In this document: in pieces, positions 43,501-54,212 of the stretch
Position numbering within the stretch: the stretch's first letter is position 1
Layout of the letters: the number at the start of each line of letters is the position of its first letter
From: Sordaria brevicollis
Lineage: Eukaryota; Ascomycota; Sordariomycetes; Sordariales; Sordariaceae
Reading direction: 5' to 3'
DNA: 64,000 nt
Assembly (NCBI GenBank): GCA_033439795.1
Contig: JAUTDP010000009.1
Span: 2,542,001 to 2,606,000, forward strand
Made by a program: the position numbers and the translations under genes
The notes under the pieces: generated by a model
Database searches by the model: none
The model's input: only the letters and a program-made list of their open reading frames with translations
Told to the model about the DNA's origin: nothing

Positions 43501-46500
43501 CCAGGATGGAATTCGGGCGGTGTAACGGACTCAAGTCCGCCACAATTTGACTTTTTGACATGGACGGGAGTTCGGGCACATGTGCAGTGTCCCTTCCTCT
43601 TTTGAAAATGAAGGCTGAAGAGATTTCATGTTCTTTCCCAAAAGAGTGTCCAAGTGGTGACAGAACTGAGAAGTGATAAGCCTTGGCGCCTTCCCCAGTT
43701 GATATCGAACATGCCCATGCTGATATCATGTGGTGGATTTGACCAAATCTCTCTTTCCACATTTTTCGTTTCAAGTGGAAAACTGAGAAAGAACGATCGA
43801 ACGAGAGAGCAAAGAGAAGCGACTCGACTTGACATCCATCAGACGTGATGGGCAATTTGTCCGACTCGCTTGATCCTCTTCTGTCCAAGTGTTGCTTTTT
43901 ATATCTTTCTCAGGTCATCAAAAACGTACGAACCCTATTCTCTCTTTGGCGTCAGCTCCGGTCCACAGCAGCCAAGCAGTCGTTTGTCGACCTCTTGATT
44001 TCTTGAAACAAACCAAGGGCAACTATCGACCCCAGCCGCGATAACTGGGTGCAACGACAAAATTTCGATGTCATCGGATTGGGATGCCTTCAAGGGACAA
44101 GCTGAAGTTATACACCGAATCGAGTATGGACAGGTTACATGCCCCAGATGCTTGGAAATCGGATTCGGGTGGGAGCAAGGACGGTAACCGCCGCATGTGT
44201 GCCGAATCCGTGGACGCACAACACCACTACCCCGGACACAAGAGCCCGATCGGTTGACAAAGATTCGCCAAGGAGAGAACGTGCGCGTCCCGGATGTCAG
44301 GGGAGTTGAGCCGCCAAGGTGATGATATGGTAGTTCTTGGCTGCAATTCCGCATCCTACACACAGTTCGATGTCTGCGAATTCGACATGTCCCAAGATGG
44401 AGATTATGCTATGTCCGCTGTTTTATGGCCGGCGACGACAGGAAGCTCGGGTACTCAGCCAGCCGGATGGACTATCTGGGAAAACCGCAAACGGCCCGGT
44501 GGCATGATGGAGATCCGATATCTTGCTCGACAACCTGCGTTGCTCCATTGATGGGCGATGACCTTGCTGCTCGGCGTGGAGACGGCCGTCGGAGGTTACG
44601 AGTCAAATCATGGCTCGGGAAAACACCGGCAATGCTTTGGTGTCCGGAATCGACATCGTCGAATGGGATCCGATGGAATCGTCAAATGCTGGAGTCGAAG
44701 ACGGCGGTGTTGGAGGAAGACGGCCCGGAAAGCCGATTCAAGGTCACGGAACGGGTTGCCGGACGGGCGATAAGCCTCCTTCTAAGGTCTGTTCACATGC
44801 ATGTTCCCGCTTAGAGCGATATGTCTTGGCATGCCCTTCCCCAACTTCCCCACCAAATCCATAACCCCCATCTCTGCATTTCTTTCGCCTTGTGGATCTC
44901 GGGCCGGCTTCGTTCTTTCTTCAACGTCCATCGCTAACTCAACTTCAACATCAGGCCAGTCGACAGCGCAATACCGACAAAGTTCCATTCCACCGCGTTC
45001 AGCGTCAAATTCGATTCTGATTGCGGACCACACCATGGGAAACACATAACGGCTCGCTAGTACTCAGCATGAAGCAATGGAACCTTCAGGGCTCTCAACA
45101 ACCTCAGCCGGCCCTGCCTCCGCATCGACAAGGAAGTCTAAAGACAAGGGTTGCCAGTCGATACTACGCTACATGTCGAAGCTTCAAATCCTCCCTTTCC
45201 AACCCGTCGGGGAGAAACACAAGTGTTGGCTCGGGTCGTAACGACCTAACGACAGAACTGGACGCCTCCCACCGCAGTAGCAACTAGCAACGAGAAACGG
45301 AAACGCCGTTGAGTGAGACCCAGATGTTGCCACGCCAGGCGCCAAATCTTACCGATCGGCAAAGCACAGAAACCTGTTGGTCCAGAGACACATGCACGTC
45401 TTCCAGGTCGCCGACCATTTCCGGGATCACTATCGCGAAACCTGACAGCAGAGAAATTTCTGCTCAAGTGCCGGCAGTGAACACTATGGCCCGGTCTAGA
45501 TCCAACCACCAAACGAGCCGTAAAACACACAAAAGGACCATCACGGAAAGCAAAAATTGTGAGAGGGACTGTGAAATATATCAAGCAATATGATGCCGTC
45601 TCAACCCTCGAGTTCCTTCTTGGCATCAAGTGATGCAAACAAGAATGCGGATACCCCAGGCTTGGCTCTACGCTAGGAAACCATGGAGATCATGTTCCAA
45701 CAGCCTCTTTCATCCTGCTTCTTGGACCCCGTTGTATGCCCATCTTTACGGCCAAAGAAAAAGGATGCACCTATGCAATATGACCGTGGAGACTGACCGA
45801 CAGACAGTGCCTCATCCCGGGCTGATACTCACCAATACCACCCGCTCATACGGTCCGTTCCTACCGATATGGCTATATCCACCCGAGGGCAATAATCTAC
45901 AGCCCATCAGGGTCACCAAAGCAAGCCCTCAACATCTCTCGGCCCAGGGCATCAACTTACAAGAAGCTACCGCTACTCCGCTAGACCTAGCTCCCATCCG
46001 GCCCACTCCCACACTCCCCACGCTGTGGCACCTTGCCGATGTTCCTTTCTTCTATCCAAGCAACGTCTAGCTTCCCTTCCTTGGCATACCGGGTTGATCA
46101 ACCCTCCATGCAGCTTCGCCATGCTACTAGGACCGAGTGACCTCCGAGATTTGTATTTGAGCTGCGGTTGCCCTACCCACGGAGCCCCTGAGATACTTTC
46201 TCTTTCCACAAGAATACGCCCATGAACAGGTTTTCTTGATTTCTGATAGCCCCTGGTCAGGTACAAGTCAACCTGGTATATCCTGAGCTCCCACCCTCCT
46301 TAGCTACCCTTGACACCTTCAAATTTCTGATGACACTCCCTCCCATGCTCTCACCGGGCATGCTCAAATAAAGAGCGGTTAATCCTCGGAAGTCAGAATG
46401 GAGAGTCGCTCCACTTGTTCTCCGGTCGAGAGTCCCGGGGAGTTGTATAAACTACCCACCTCTTCCCAGTTTGAATTCATGTAGTGTACACCGATAATCT

Positions 46501-46677
46501 CACCCATTCATCTGTCCTGTTGTTTCCTTTCTTCTGGAACAACGCCTCCTCGACCGCTCCTCCGCCATATGCTAAGTATTGCTCGACGATAGACCGTCCT
46601 CGACGACTCACTGGTCTCTCTACCCGTTGAGACTTCTTACGCCTAGCTCTCAACCGCGGACGCCAAGATCAGCCAGC
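40598..46677. other. Gene-poor region, about 6 kb
   Basis: Base composition is close to the rest of the window, not RIP-like. Many 60-150-codon ORFs exist on both strands, mutually overlapping and without family resemblance. The best coding-like piece is on the minus strand at 42556..42996, described as a finding. The last few hundred bases (46400-46677) are the CT-rich leader of the GH3 gene. No tRNA, 5S rRNA or transposon was recognised. Confidence 0.5.
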
Positions 46678-49621
46678 ATGACTTCGCTCTCATCGATTGC
46701 CGTTGGGGGAGGCCCCTTCGAGCGGGACATTGATCCCAATGCCTCGCCTTCCAGCAGCATCGACAGCAACACTACCCCCGATACCGAGTTTTCGCCCATG
46801 GGAAGCCCGTTCCAGGAGGTAGTTGTTCCAAAGAACAAGAGGTTTCTGGCAAAGAAGAAGTTGGCAAGCCTGACGCAGGAGGAGAAGGTATGACACTTGG
46901 CATATTTTTGGGAGAAAATAGAAGGCTGACTGGCAATCACAGATCTCACTATTGACTGCTGCCGACTTTTGGAGGACAAAGTCGATCCCGGAGAAGGGCA
47001 TCCCTGCGGTCAAGACCAGTGATGGTCCCAATGGTGCTCGAGGTGGCATCTTTGTTGGCGGTACCAAGGTGAGTCAAATATCATACCAGCCAGCTTTACC
47101 TGGTGTTGACCCATGAATTTAGGCTGCTTTGTTTCCCTGCGGCATCTCACTGGCCGCCACTTGGAACAAGGCCCTCCTCCGCGAAGTAGGCCGTCATTTG
47201 GCTGAGGAAGCAAAGGCCCGCCAAGCCAACATTCTCCTCGCGCCCACAGTCTGCATGCACAGGCATCCTTTGGGAGGAAGGAACTTTGAGTCTTTCTCTG
47301 AGGATCCCCTTCTTACTGGCAAGCTTGCTGCTCAGTATATCAAGGGTCTTCAAGAGAATGGCGTCGCTGCTACCATTAAGCGTGAGTGTCATCTGTACTC
47401 AAACCCGAAGAAGCACGAAACTGACGTCATACAGATTTCGTCGGCAACGAGCAAGAAACAAACAGACTGACGGTCAACTCCGTGATTGCCGAAAGGCCAC
47501 TCCGTGAGATTTACCTTCGTCCATTTGAGATTGCCGTCCGTGAGGCCAAGCCATGGGCCGTCATGTCCTCATACAACCTCGTAAATGGGGTTCACGCTGA
47601 CATGAACACTCACACCTTGAAGGAGGTTCTTCGGGACGAGTGGAAGTTTGACGGGTGAGTGACCGCCGCTATCTCCATAACCGTTGCAAATCGACTAACA
47701 TTGGCACAGTGCCGTCATCTCTGACTGGGGCGGTGTCAACTCTACCGCCGAGTCCATCAAGGCCGGTTGCGATATCGAGTTCCCTCACTCCAAGAAATGG
47801 CGTTATGAAAAGGTCATGGAGGCCCTGAACAAGGGCGAGCTCTCCCAGGCTGACATTGACAGAGCGGCTGAGAATGTCCTCACTCTCGTCGAGCGCACCA
47901 AGGGAAGCGATCTGACACCCGAAGCTGCGGAGAAGGAAGATGACAGAGAGGAGACTAGGGAGCTGATCCGTGAGGCTGGCGTCCAGGGTCTCACCCTTCT
48001 GAAAAATGAAGGCTCGATTTTGCCTATTAACCCCAAGACCACCAAGGTTGCCGTCATCGGCCCCAACGCCAACCGAGCCATTGCTGGAGGTGGTGGAAGT
48101 GCCAGCTTGAACCCCTATTACACCACTCTCCCTCTCGAGAGCATCCGCAAGGTCGCCGAGAAGCCTGTTACCTATGCCCAGGGCTGCCACATCTACAAAT
48201 GGCTCCCCGTCGCCTCCCCTTACTGCTCCGACAAGACTGGCAAGCCCGGTGTCACCATTGAGTGGTTCAAAGGTGACAAGTTCAAAGGCGAGCCCGTGAC
48301 CATCCAGCGACGAGCCAACACCGATCTCTTCCTCTGGGACTCCGCACCCCTCGTCCAGACCGGCCCCGAATGGTCCGCCATCGCCACCACCTACCTCACC
48401 CCCAAGCACTCCGGCAAGCACACCATCTCATACATGTCCGTCGGTCCCGGCAAGCTCTACATCAACGGCAAGCTCGCTCTCGATCTCTGGGACTGGACCG
48501 AAGAAGGCGAGGCCATGTTCGAGGGCTCAGTCGACTACCTCATCGACGTCGAAATGGACGCCAACCGGCCCGTCGAACTGCGCGTCGAAATGACCAATGA
48601 GCTCCGCCCGGTCGAGAAGCAAAAGCAGATGGGCATGACCCACCGCTATGGAGGGTGCCGCATCGGCTTCAAGGAAGAAGACCAAGTCGACTACCTGCAA
48701 GAAGCCATCGACGCCGCCGCCTCTGCCGACGTGGCCATCGTGGTCGTCGGTCTTGACGCCGAGTGGGAATCCGAAGGATATGATCGCCAAACCATGGACC
48801 TGCCCTACAACGGCTCGCAAGACCGGCTCATCGAGGCCGTCGTCAAAGCCAATCCCAATACCGTGGTGGTCAACCAGTCCGGGTCCCCTGTCACCATGCC
48901 CTGGGCTGATCGCGTACCAGCCATCTTGCAAGCGTGGTACCAGGGCCAAGAAGCGGGTAACGCCCTGGCGGATGTCCTCTTTGGGTTGCGCAACCCCAGC
49001 GGAAAACTCCCCTGCACTTTCCCCAAGCGTTTGGAAGACACGCCAGCCTACCACAACTGGCCAGGCGAAAACCTGGAGGTTATTTACGGCGAGGGTATCT
49101 ACATCGGTTACCGCCACTACGATCGCTCCAAGATCGCTCCCTTGTTCCCCTTTGGCCACGGCCTCTCCTACACCTCCTTCGAATACGGCCGTCCCTCTCT
49201 CTCTAGTCGCGTCCTGACACAAAACGGCGTCATCGAGCTTTGCGTGGCCATCACCAACGTTGGAGACTTTGACGGTGCCGAGACGGTGCAGGTATATGTC
49301 CGCGATGAGAAGTCGAGACTGCCAAGGCCGGAGAAGGAGTTGGTGGCTTTTGAGAAGGTATCACTGGAAAAGGGGGAGACGAGGCATTTGAGAATTGAGT
49401 TGGATAAGTATGCGGTTGGGTATTATGATACGGACAAGAAGGCGTGGGTGGCGGAGGAGGGTAGGTTTCAAGTGCTTGTGGGGCCGAGTAGTGGGGATAT
49501 TAAGTAAGTCTTTTCCCGTTGGTGTTGAAGTTGTGTGTGGGTGATGATGATGCTAACGCGATGGTGAAATAGGTATTCGGTGCCGTTTGAGGTTAAGCAG
49601 ACTTTTACTTGGGTCTTTTAA
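46678..49621 (+). CDS. GH3 beta-glucosidase with PA14 domain, intracellular type
   Basis: Glycoside hydrolase family 3 enzyme releasing glucose from beta-glucosides. Exons are 46678..46887, 46943..47068, 47123..47381, 47435..47654, 47710..49503 and 49573..49621, giving 885 residues. Five short introns (53-69 nt) have donors GTATGA, GTGAGT (three times) and GTAAGT. Without the last intron the protein would end early at TAA 49505; the final exon adds [11 protein letters not shown]. Order of domains: N-terminal GH3 barrel with [18 protein letters not shown] and the nucleophile Asp277 in VISDWGG; alpha/beta sandwich interrupted by a PA14 module (roughly 400-570); C-terminal fibronectin-III-like domain after [10 protein letters not shown]. 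There is no signal peptide: the first 55 residues are Ser/Pro-rich and polar, so a cytosolic enzyme is likely. The ATG at 46678 is chosen because the open frame upstream lacks an ATG. Confidence 0.94.
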
Positions 49622-49960
49622 GATCGGAGTTCGAGTTTGAGGCTTGGGCCTTGATTTCAACCTTGGTTAGGGGTCGATTGAATGCCCAAGACTTGGGGAC
49701 ATTTGTACGATACGTATTTGAATGGGTTGAATCCCATTGCGTTTCGTTTTTTCTCTTTTTCCTCATTCCTATCTCAGCATCGTCAATCGCGATGTCTTCC
49801 TCATCTCTCTGTTTCTGATTTTTTGTTGCACTTCTTCATCTTGATTGTCCATATTTATCTTCCCCTTCTGGTGCTTACATAGAATGAGCACATTGTACAT
49901 AGCAGCTCGAACTCAAAATCTTGAACATACTTACCTATCATCTCACTCCCCTCGCCTTTT

Positions 49961-49962
<2 letters not shown>

Positions 49963-50026
<64 letters not shown>
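49963..50026. repeat. Uninterrupted 64-nt T homopolymer
   Basis: Sixty-four consecutive T residues about 340 bp downstream of the GH3 stop codon. No target duplication or transposon text is visible beside it. Confidence 0.9.
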
Positions 50027-51009
50027 CGCATTCAGTCAGTAGGGTACTTCGATGCAAAGTACCTACCACACTATGTCAGATGCAGGGTATGTAACCCCAT
50101 GACCACACGCTCTCCCCACGTTTCTTCGGGAGTCTCCTTCCGTTACGGTGTGGTACCTTGTTTGAGGAAGAGGTGGTAGGCACTAAGATCCGACAGCCCG
50201 GGAAACGACATCTCAGCTGGGAAAAGGAGTTGGGGTAAGAATTTTTCGGAGCATCTTCGAAGGACAAAAATGTGAGAAATGCATCGGCGTATTCGGTCCC
50301 TTGGAAAGGCGTGCCGGATGGCCGGGAGGGATTCGTGGGGGCCGTTTTCGTTGGTGTTGGCTTGTTGGGGCGGGTGTCATTACCCTGAATTGTGCTTTTC
50401 TGCAGTCGTTGGTGCCAATTCCATGTGACAACAGAAGAGAAGAAACAAGGGAGCGAAGGGAAAGAGCAAAGAAAGGAGGACCCTGAGGTTATAATTGAGA
50501 AAATATTGAAAAGATTTGGTGCCCTTCGTTTCCGAGTTTGACGTTTCAACTTTCGCTTCTATCAGTCGCTTGTTTTAGGTGGTTGGTTATGGTTTGGGCT
50601 GTAAAAGTGTTAGTGTTTTCAAACATTTTTCTGCAAAATCTTAACAGCCGTAGAGGTACCCTTGCTAAAGACACTTCGGTAGGTGTATCCCTTGCCGTAT
50701 CGTATTTTGGCGGCCAAGCAAAGTCCAAATTGCAGTCCTCTTCGTCAGCTCGCCTCTTGACCCAGTCATCTTGGAGGCTTTGTTCTTTCTATATCTAGTG
50801 TTTATCTCATCATCAGGTGTATTTCATCTTTTAATCCCCCGTGTGACAGCGGCGATCGGATATTTTTTTAGTGCTGTGTCTTGGATCTTTTGGAGTTCCG
50901 ATCTGACTCCTGACTGGCCGGCCCCGCTTAAGCCGAGAGAGGCTGGATTGGAGGTTGGAGGCTGGAGAGCGGGACATTGCCTCGTTGGCGGCTGAAGTGT
51001 CCATGTCTC

Positions 51010-51013
<4 letters not shown>

Positions 51014-51051
<38 letters not shown>
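51014..51051. repeat. AAC trinucleotide microsatellite, about 12 units
   Basis: A perfect AAC run about 400 bp upstream of the Cdc1-like start codon. Confidence 0.9.
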
Positions 51052-51054
<3 letters not shown>

Positions 51055-51430
51055 ATTTTCTGTCGATGTTGGTGATTTCGTGATTGCTTCCAAAATTCGA
51101 AACATCGTCATTGCAAATTGATAGTGGAGTTTTTTCGATACCCACTGATCTGAGGAAGCTCTATTTCTACTCCACCAAAGCAAGGGACAGCGGATCTCCA
51201 CAAATTCCTCCACTCTCCCGCGGCTCTAGAAGCGGACAGCTCCATTTCCACTTCCAACGGGAAACGGCACACCCCTGAATTGCACATCACCACAGCAGCA
51301 CCTGAACAGCGAAGCTTTGCCACGTTTCGTTTCTTTCCTCTCTTCGTTCCATTCGGTTTCTCGACATATTCAACTTGCACCAAAAACAAAAAAAAAAGAC
51401 ACATTCCCATCGAAACACGACAAACCGGGA

Positions 51431-51472
51431 ATGGCCCAACAGACACCCACCTACCATGGCGCCATCATATAG
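51431..51472 (+). promoter_or_regulatory. Upstream ORF overlapping the Cdc1-like start codon
   Basis: An ATG at 51431 (context GGGA-ATG-G) opens a 13-codon frame, MAQQTPTYHGAII, ending with TAG at 51470-51472. It overlaps the main ATG at 51456 in another frame. If it lies in the mRNA it would repress translation of the main frame unless scanned past. Confidence 0.5.
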
Positions 51473-53730
51473 TAGCAGCAGTAGCAACGGGGGCTACGGC
51501 TACAGCTCTTCATCTTACCACTCTTTCCAACCGAAACACCGCCGATCCGACTCGACCTCGGTTCTCGACGACATACGCGCCTTTCTCGCCCACTCTTCGC
51601 GTTCCGCCTGGCGGTTCTGGAGGGAACGCGGTCGGTTCATGGCCTGGGCAGCCCTCGTCAATGCCGGCCGGAGACTGCGCATGAACCTGACATACCAGAG
51701 ACTGTTCAGTTTTCCGCACTTGTTGGTGGCGGCGTGGGTCGTGGTGTTGCTTTGGGGTGAGCGATGGGTTTTTAAAAGTGCGGTGGAGGAGTGTGAGTGG
51801 GGGAGGTGGGAGAGATGGGTGAGTCCTACATATCTCGTGTTTAGGGAGAATGGGAATACTGATGATGGTTATGACAAAACAGCCCGCAGGCGCCACCCCT
51901 CACCGTATGGTCCTCGTAGCCGATCCGCAACTCATCGACCCGCACTCCTACCCGGGCCGACCGTGGCCCATCAACCCGTTAACAATGACGATAGTCGACA
52001 ACTACATCCGGCGATCCTACACGCAGCTGCAATCGCAACTCGACCCGGACACCATCTTCTTCTTGGGCGATTTGTTCGACGGCGGACGGGAGTGGAAGAC
52101 GGCGCACGGAGATTTTCGGGACCCGGAATGGGGACCACACCCCAAGGACGAGCAGAAATATCTAAAGAGCTGGAATAAGAAATATAACGAGTTTTATTGG
52201 CTGAAGGAGTATGCCAGGTTCGGCGAGATCTTTTTCAGTCCGTGGTTGGAGGCTGGGCAGAAACCGGAGAATGAGCATAAGAGGAGGAAGCTGATTGCTA
52301 GCTTGCCGGGCAATCACGATTTGGGTTTTGGAGCGGAGATCAAGTTGCCGGTGCGGAACAGGTTCGAGGCGTACTTTGGCGAGGGCAACAGGGTGGACGT
52401 GGTGGGAAACCATACGTTTGTGTCGGTGGACACGGTGTCGATGAGCGCGGCGAGCTTGTCGGAGCAAGCCAGGCAGGATGTGCAAGGGATTTACAAGCCG
52501 ACGGAACACTTTATCAACCAGGTCAAGTGGACGAAGCAGAAGGCTGTGGAGAAGGAGCTAAGGTATCTGAGGGGAGAAGTGCCGGAGGTGAAGCTGCATC
52601 ACAGGATTGAGGAGCTCGACAAGGCGAACTTTAAGGACCAACCGCGTCTGGTCAATGAGGATAACGCAAAGAAGATCCCCGACCTGCCGACCATCTTGCT
52701 CACCCACGTCCCGCTCTACCGACCACCCGGCACCCCATGCGGCCCGAAGCGCGAACACTGGCCCCCTACACCACCGCCCAAAGGCCAGACCGAGCCCGTT
52801 TTCCCGGATCACCGCAACGCCATCTCCATCTATCGCGGATACCAATACCAGAACGTCCTCGACGAGAAACAATCCATCAGCCTGATTGAGAAAATCGGCA
52901 ACGTCATCCACGCCTTTTCCGGAGACGACCACGACTACTGCGAAGTAGTGCACGCGCCGAACCAGGGGTCAGTCCGCGAAATCACCGTCAAGTCCATCAG
53001 CATGGCCATGGGCGTTCCCACCCCTGGGTTCCAAATGGTCAGCTTGTATAACCCTCTCGATCCCGTAACCGGCAAGCCATTAGCGGGCGATGGTCAACCA
53101 ACGATCCAAACCCATCTTTGCTTGCTGCCGAACCAAATCAGTACATACCTGCACTACGTCGCCTTGGCCATCTTTTGCGTCATCATCCTCGCCATCCGCG
53201 CGTTTCTAGTTCCCGTTTTCAACTTGCCGAAATTTGCTCTGGACAATTTGGACGCCGACAGCCACGCCAGTGGCATCAGCATTTTGCCGGTGTTCAAAGC
53301 CAAACAAGAAGATTACGACGAGTACACCCTCCCCTCGGCCGGCTATTCGGCGTCATCCAAATACGGCTCCTCTGGCACTTCCGGCGAACGCCGCACCCGC
53401 ACCGGCTCTTTGAGTAGCTCAGCACTACGAAAAGCCAGCCCTAAGTCTAGTGAAAAAGGAAGGAGTAGGAAATCGAGCGTTAAATCTACAAAAGGATGGT
53501 GGGGAGGCAAGCATGGACATCATCATGAACCGAGGATACAAATTCCTGGAGAGGAGGAGGAGGATCTTTATTATGGTGGGGCATCAACGGGGAAGTGGAG
53601 GGCGAAGAGGAGGAGGAACCAAAAACCAAAGACTGCGATGGGGGTGGTGGTTACGGAGTTGTGGACTACGGTTTGGAGAGTGGCGTGGATGGTGGTGGGT
53701 GTTTTTGGGTGGTTGGCTTGGAAGGGGTGA
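51456..53730 (+). CDS. cdc1: Cdc1/Ted1-type ER metallophosphoesterase
   Basis: Manganese-dependent phosphoesterase of the Cdc1/Ted1/PGAP5 family, which removes ethanolamine phosphate from GPI-anchor mannose in the ER. Exons are 51456..51818 and 51883..53730 (intron 51819..51882, GTGAGT/ACAG), 736 residues. Layout: polar Ser-rich N-terminus; signal-anchor helix LLVAAWVVVLLWG near residues 87-100; catalytic domain with ADPQ (134-137), GDLFD (183-187) and GNHD (264-267), later THVPLYRP and GDDHDYC; membrane helix YVALAIFCVIILAIRAFLV in the C-terminal third; basic Ser-rich cytosolic segment; and a final hydrophobic stretch ending WLAWKG. These metal-binding boxes are complete. The ATG at 51456 has A at -3 and G at +4. 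A short upstream ORF overlaps it. Whether it is the Cdc1 or Ted1 orthologue cannot be decided by eye. Confidence 0.88.
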
Positions 53731-54212
53731 GCCGCGTTGTTATATATGCATTGGGGGAGGGAAAAGAACGTAATGGGAAGTGATGGAGTGTGAAGGGGAG
53801 ATTTTTGTTTTTTGGTTGTAGCGGTTATAAAAGAGGAGGGGGGTTATAGACGGGTTATTGTTATAACTTCCAGGGCGCATCAGAACGGTGCCGGCACATA
53901 TATTTATCGTATTTACATGGACTCAATATCATCATGACTGAGCTTGTTGAATGCTTTTCTGATTGAGCTATGTAGAGGGCTTCTTCATCCCAATGCTTTA
54001 TGTAAACACACACGAGCTAGACCTAGGAGCAATAAACGCAGAACTCCAAACACCAGCCCTCAAAAACCGAGGCATATAGAACCCTTAGTCCAGTCCAATG
54101 AAAACCAAGTCTCCGGTAACACAAGCACCGCATGGGTACAGGCAGCATGTGTAACCCAGCCCATACATCCAAATATATGTGCAAGCCAATCCCCTTTTCG
54201 AAGATTCCAACA
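53731..54212. other. Convergent intergenic region
   Basis: 3' flanks of the Cdc1-like gene (+) and uracil-DNA glycosylase (-). No gene is recognised. Confidence 0.5.

Larger units (their letters stand above)
49622..51455. other. Intergenic with homopolymer and AAC microsatellite
   Basis: 3' flank of the GH3 gene and leader of the Cdc1-like gene. It holds a 64-nt T tract (49963-50026) and an AAC-type microsatellite (about 51014-51051). No gene is recognised. Confidence 0.6.

Noticed and set aside
43254..43883. Possible upstream exons of a minus-strand gene joined by a good intron-like sequence at 43254-43320
   Set aside because: The flanking frames give unusual proteins or an early TGA, and no consistent join to the coding-like stretch at 42556-42996 was found, so I did not list a gene.
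48527..49222. 231-codon minus-strand frame within the GH3 gene
   Set aside because: Shadow of the GC-rich coding strand; the plus strand carries all GH3 motifs.
49963..50026. T tract as the tail of a LINE insertion
   Set aside because: No target-site duplication and no reverse transcriptase text is present next to it.
51375..51455. Longer N-terminus for the Cdc1-like protein
   Set aside because: The extension begins with TTG and is a Lys/Gln/His-rich leader; ATG at 51456 is the first in frame.
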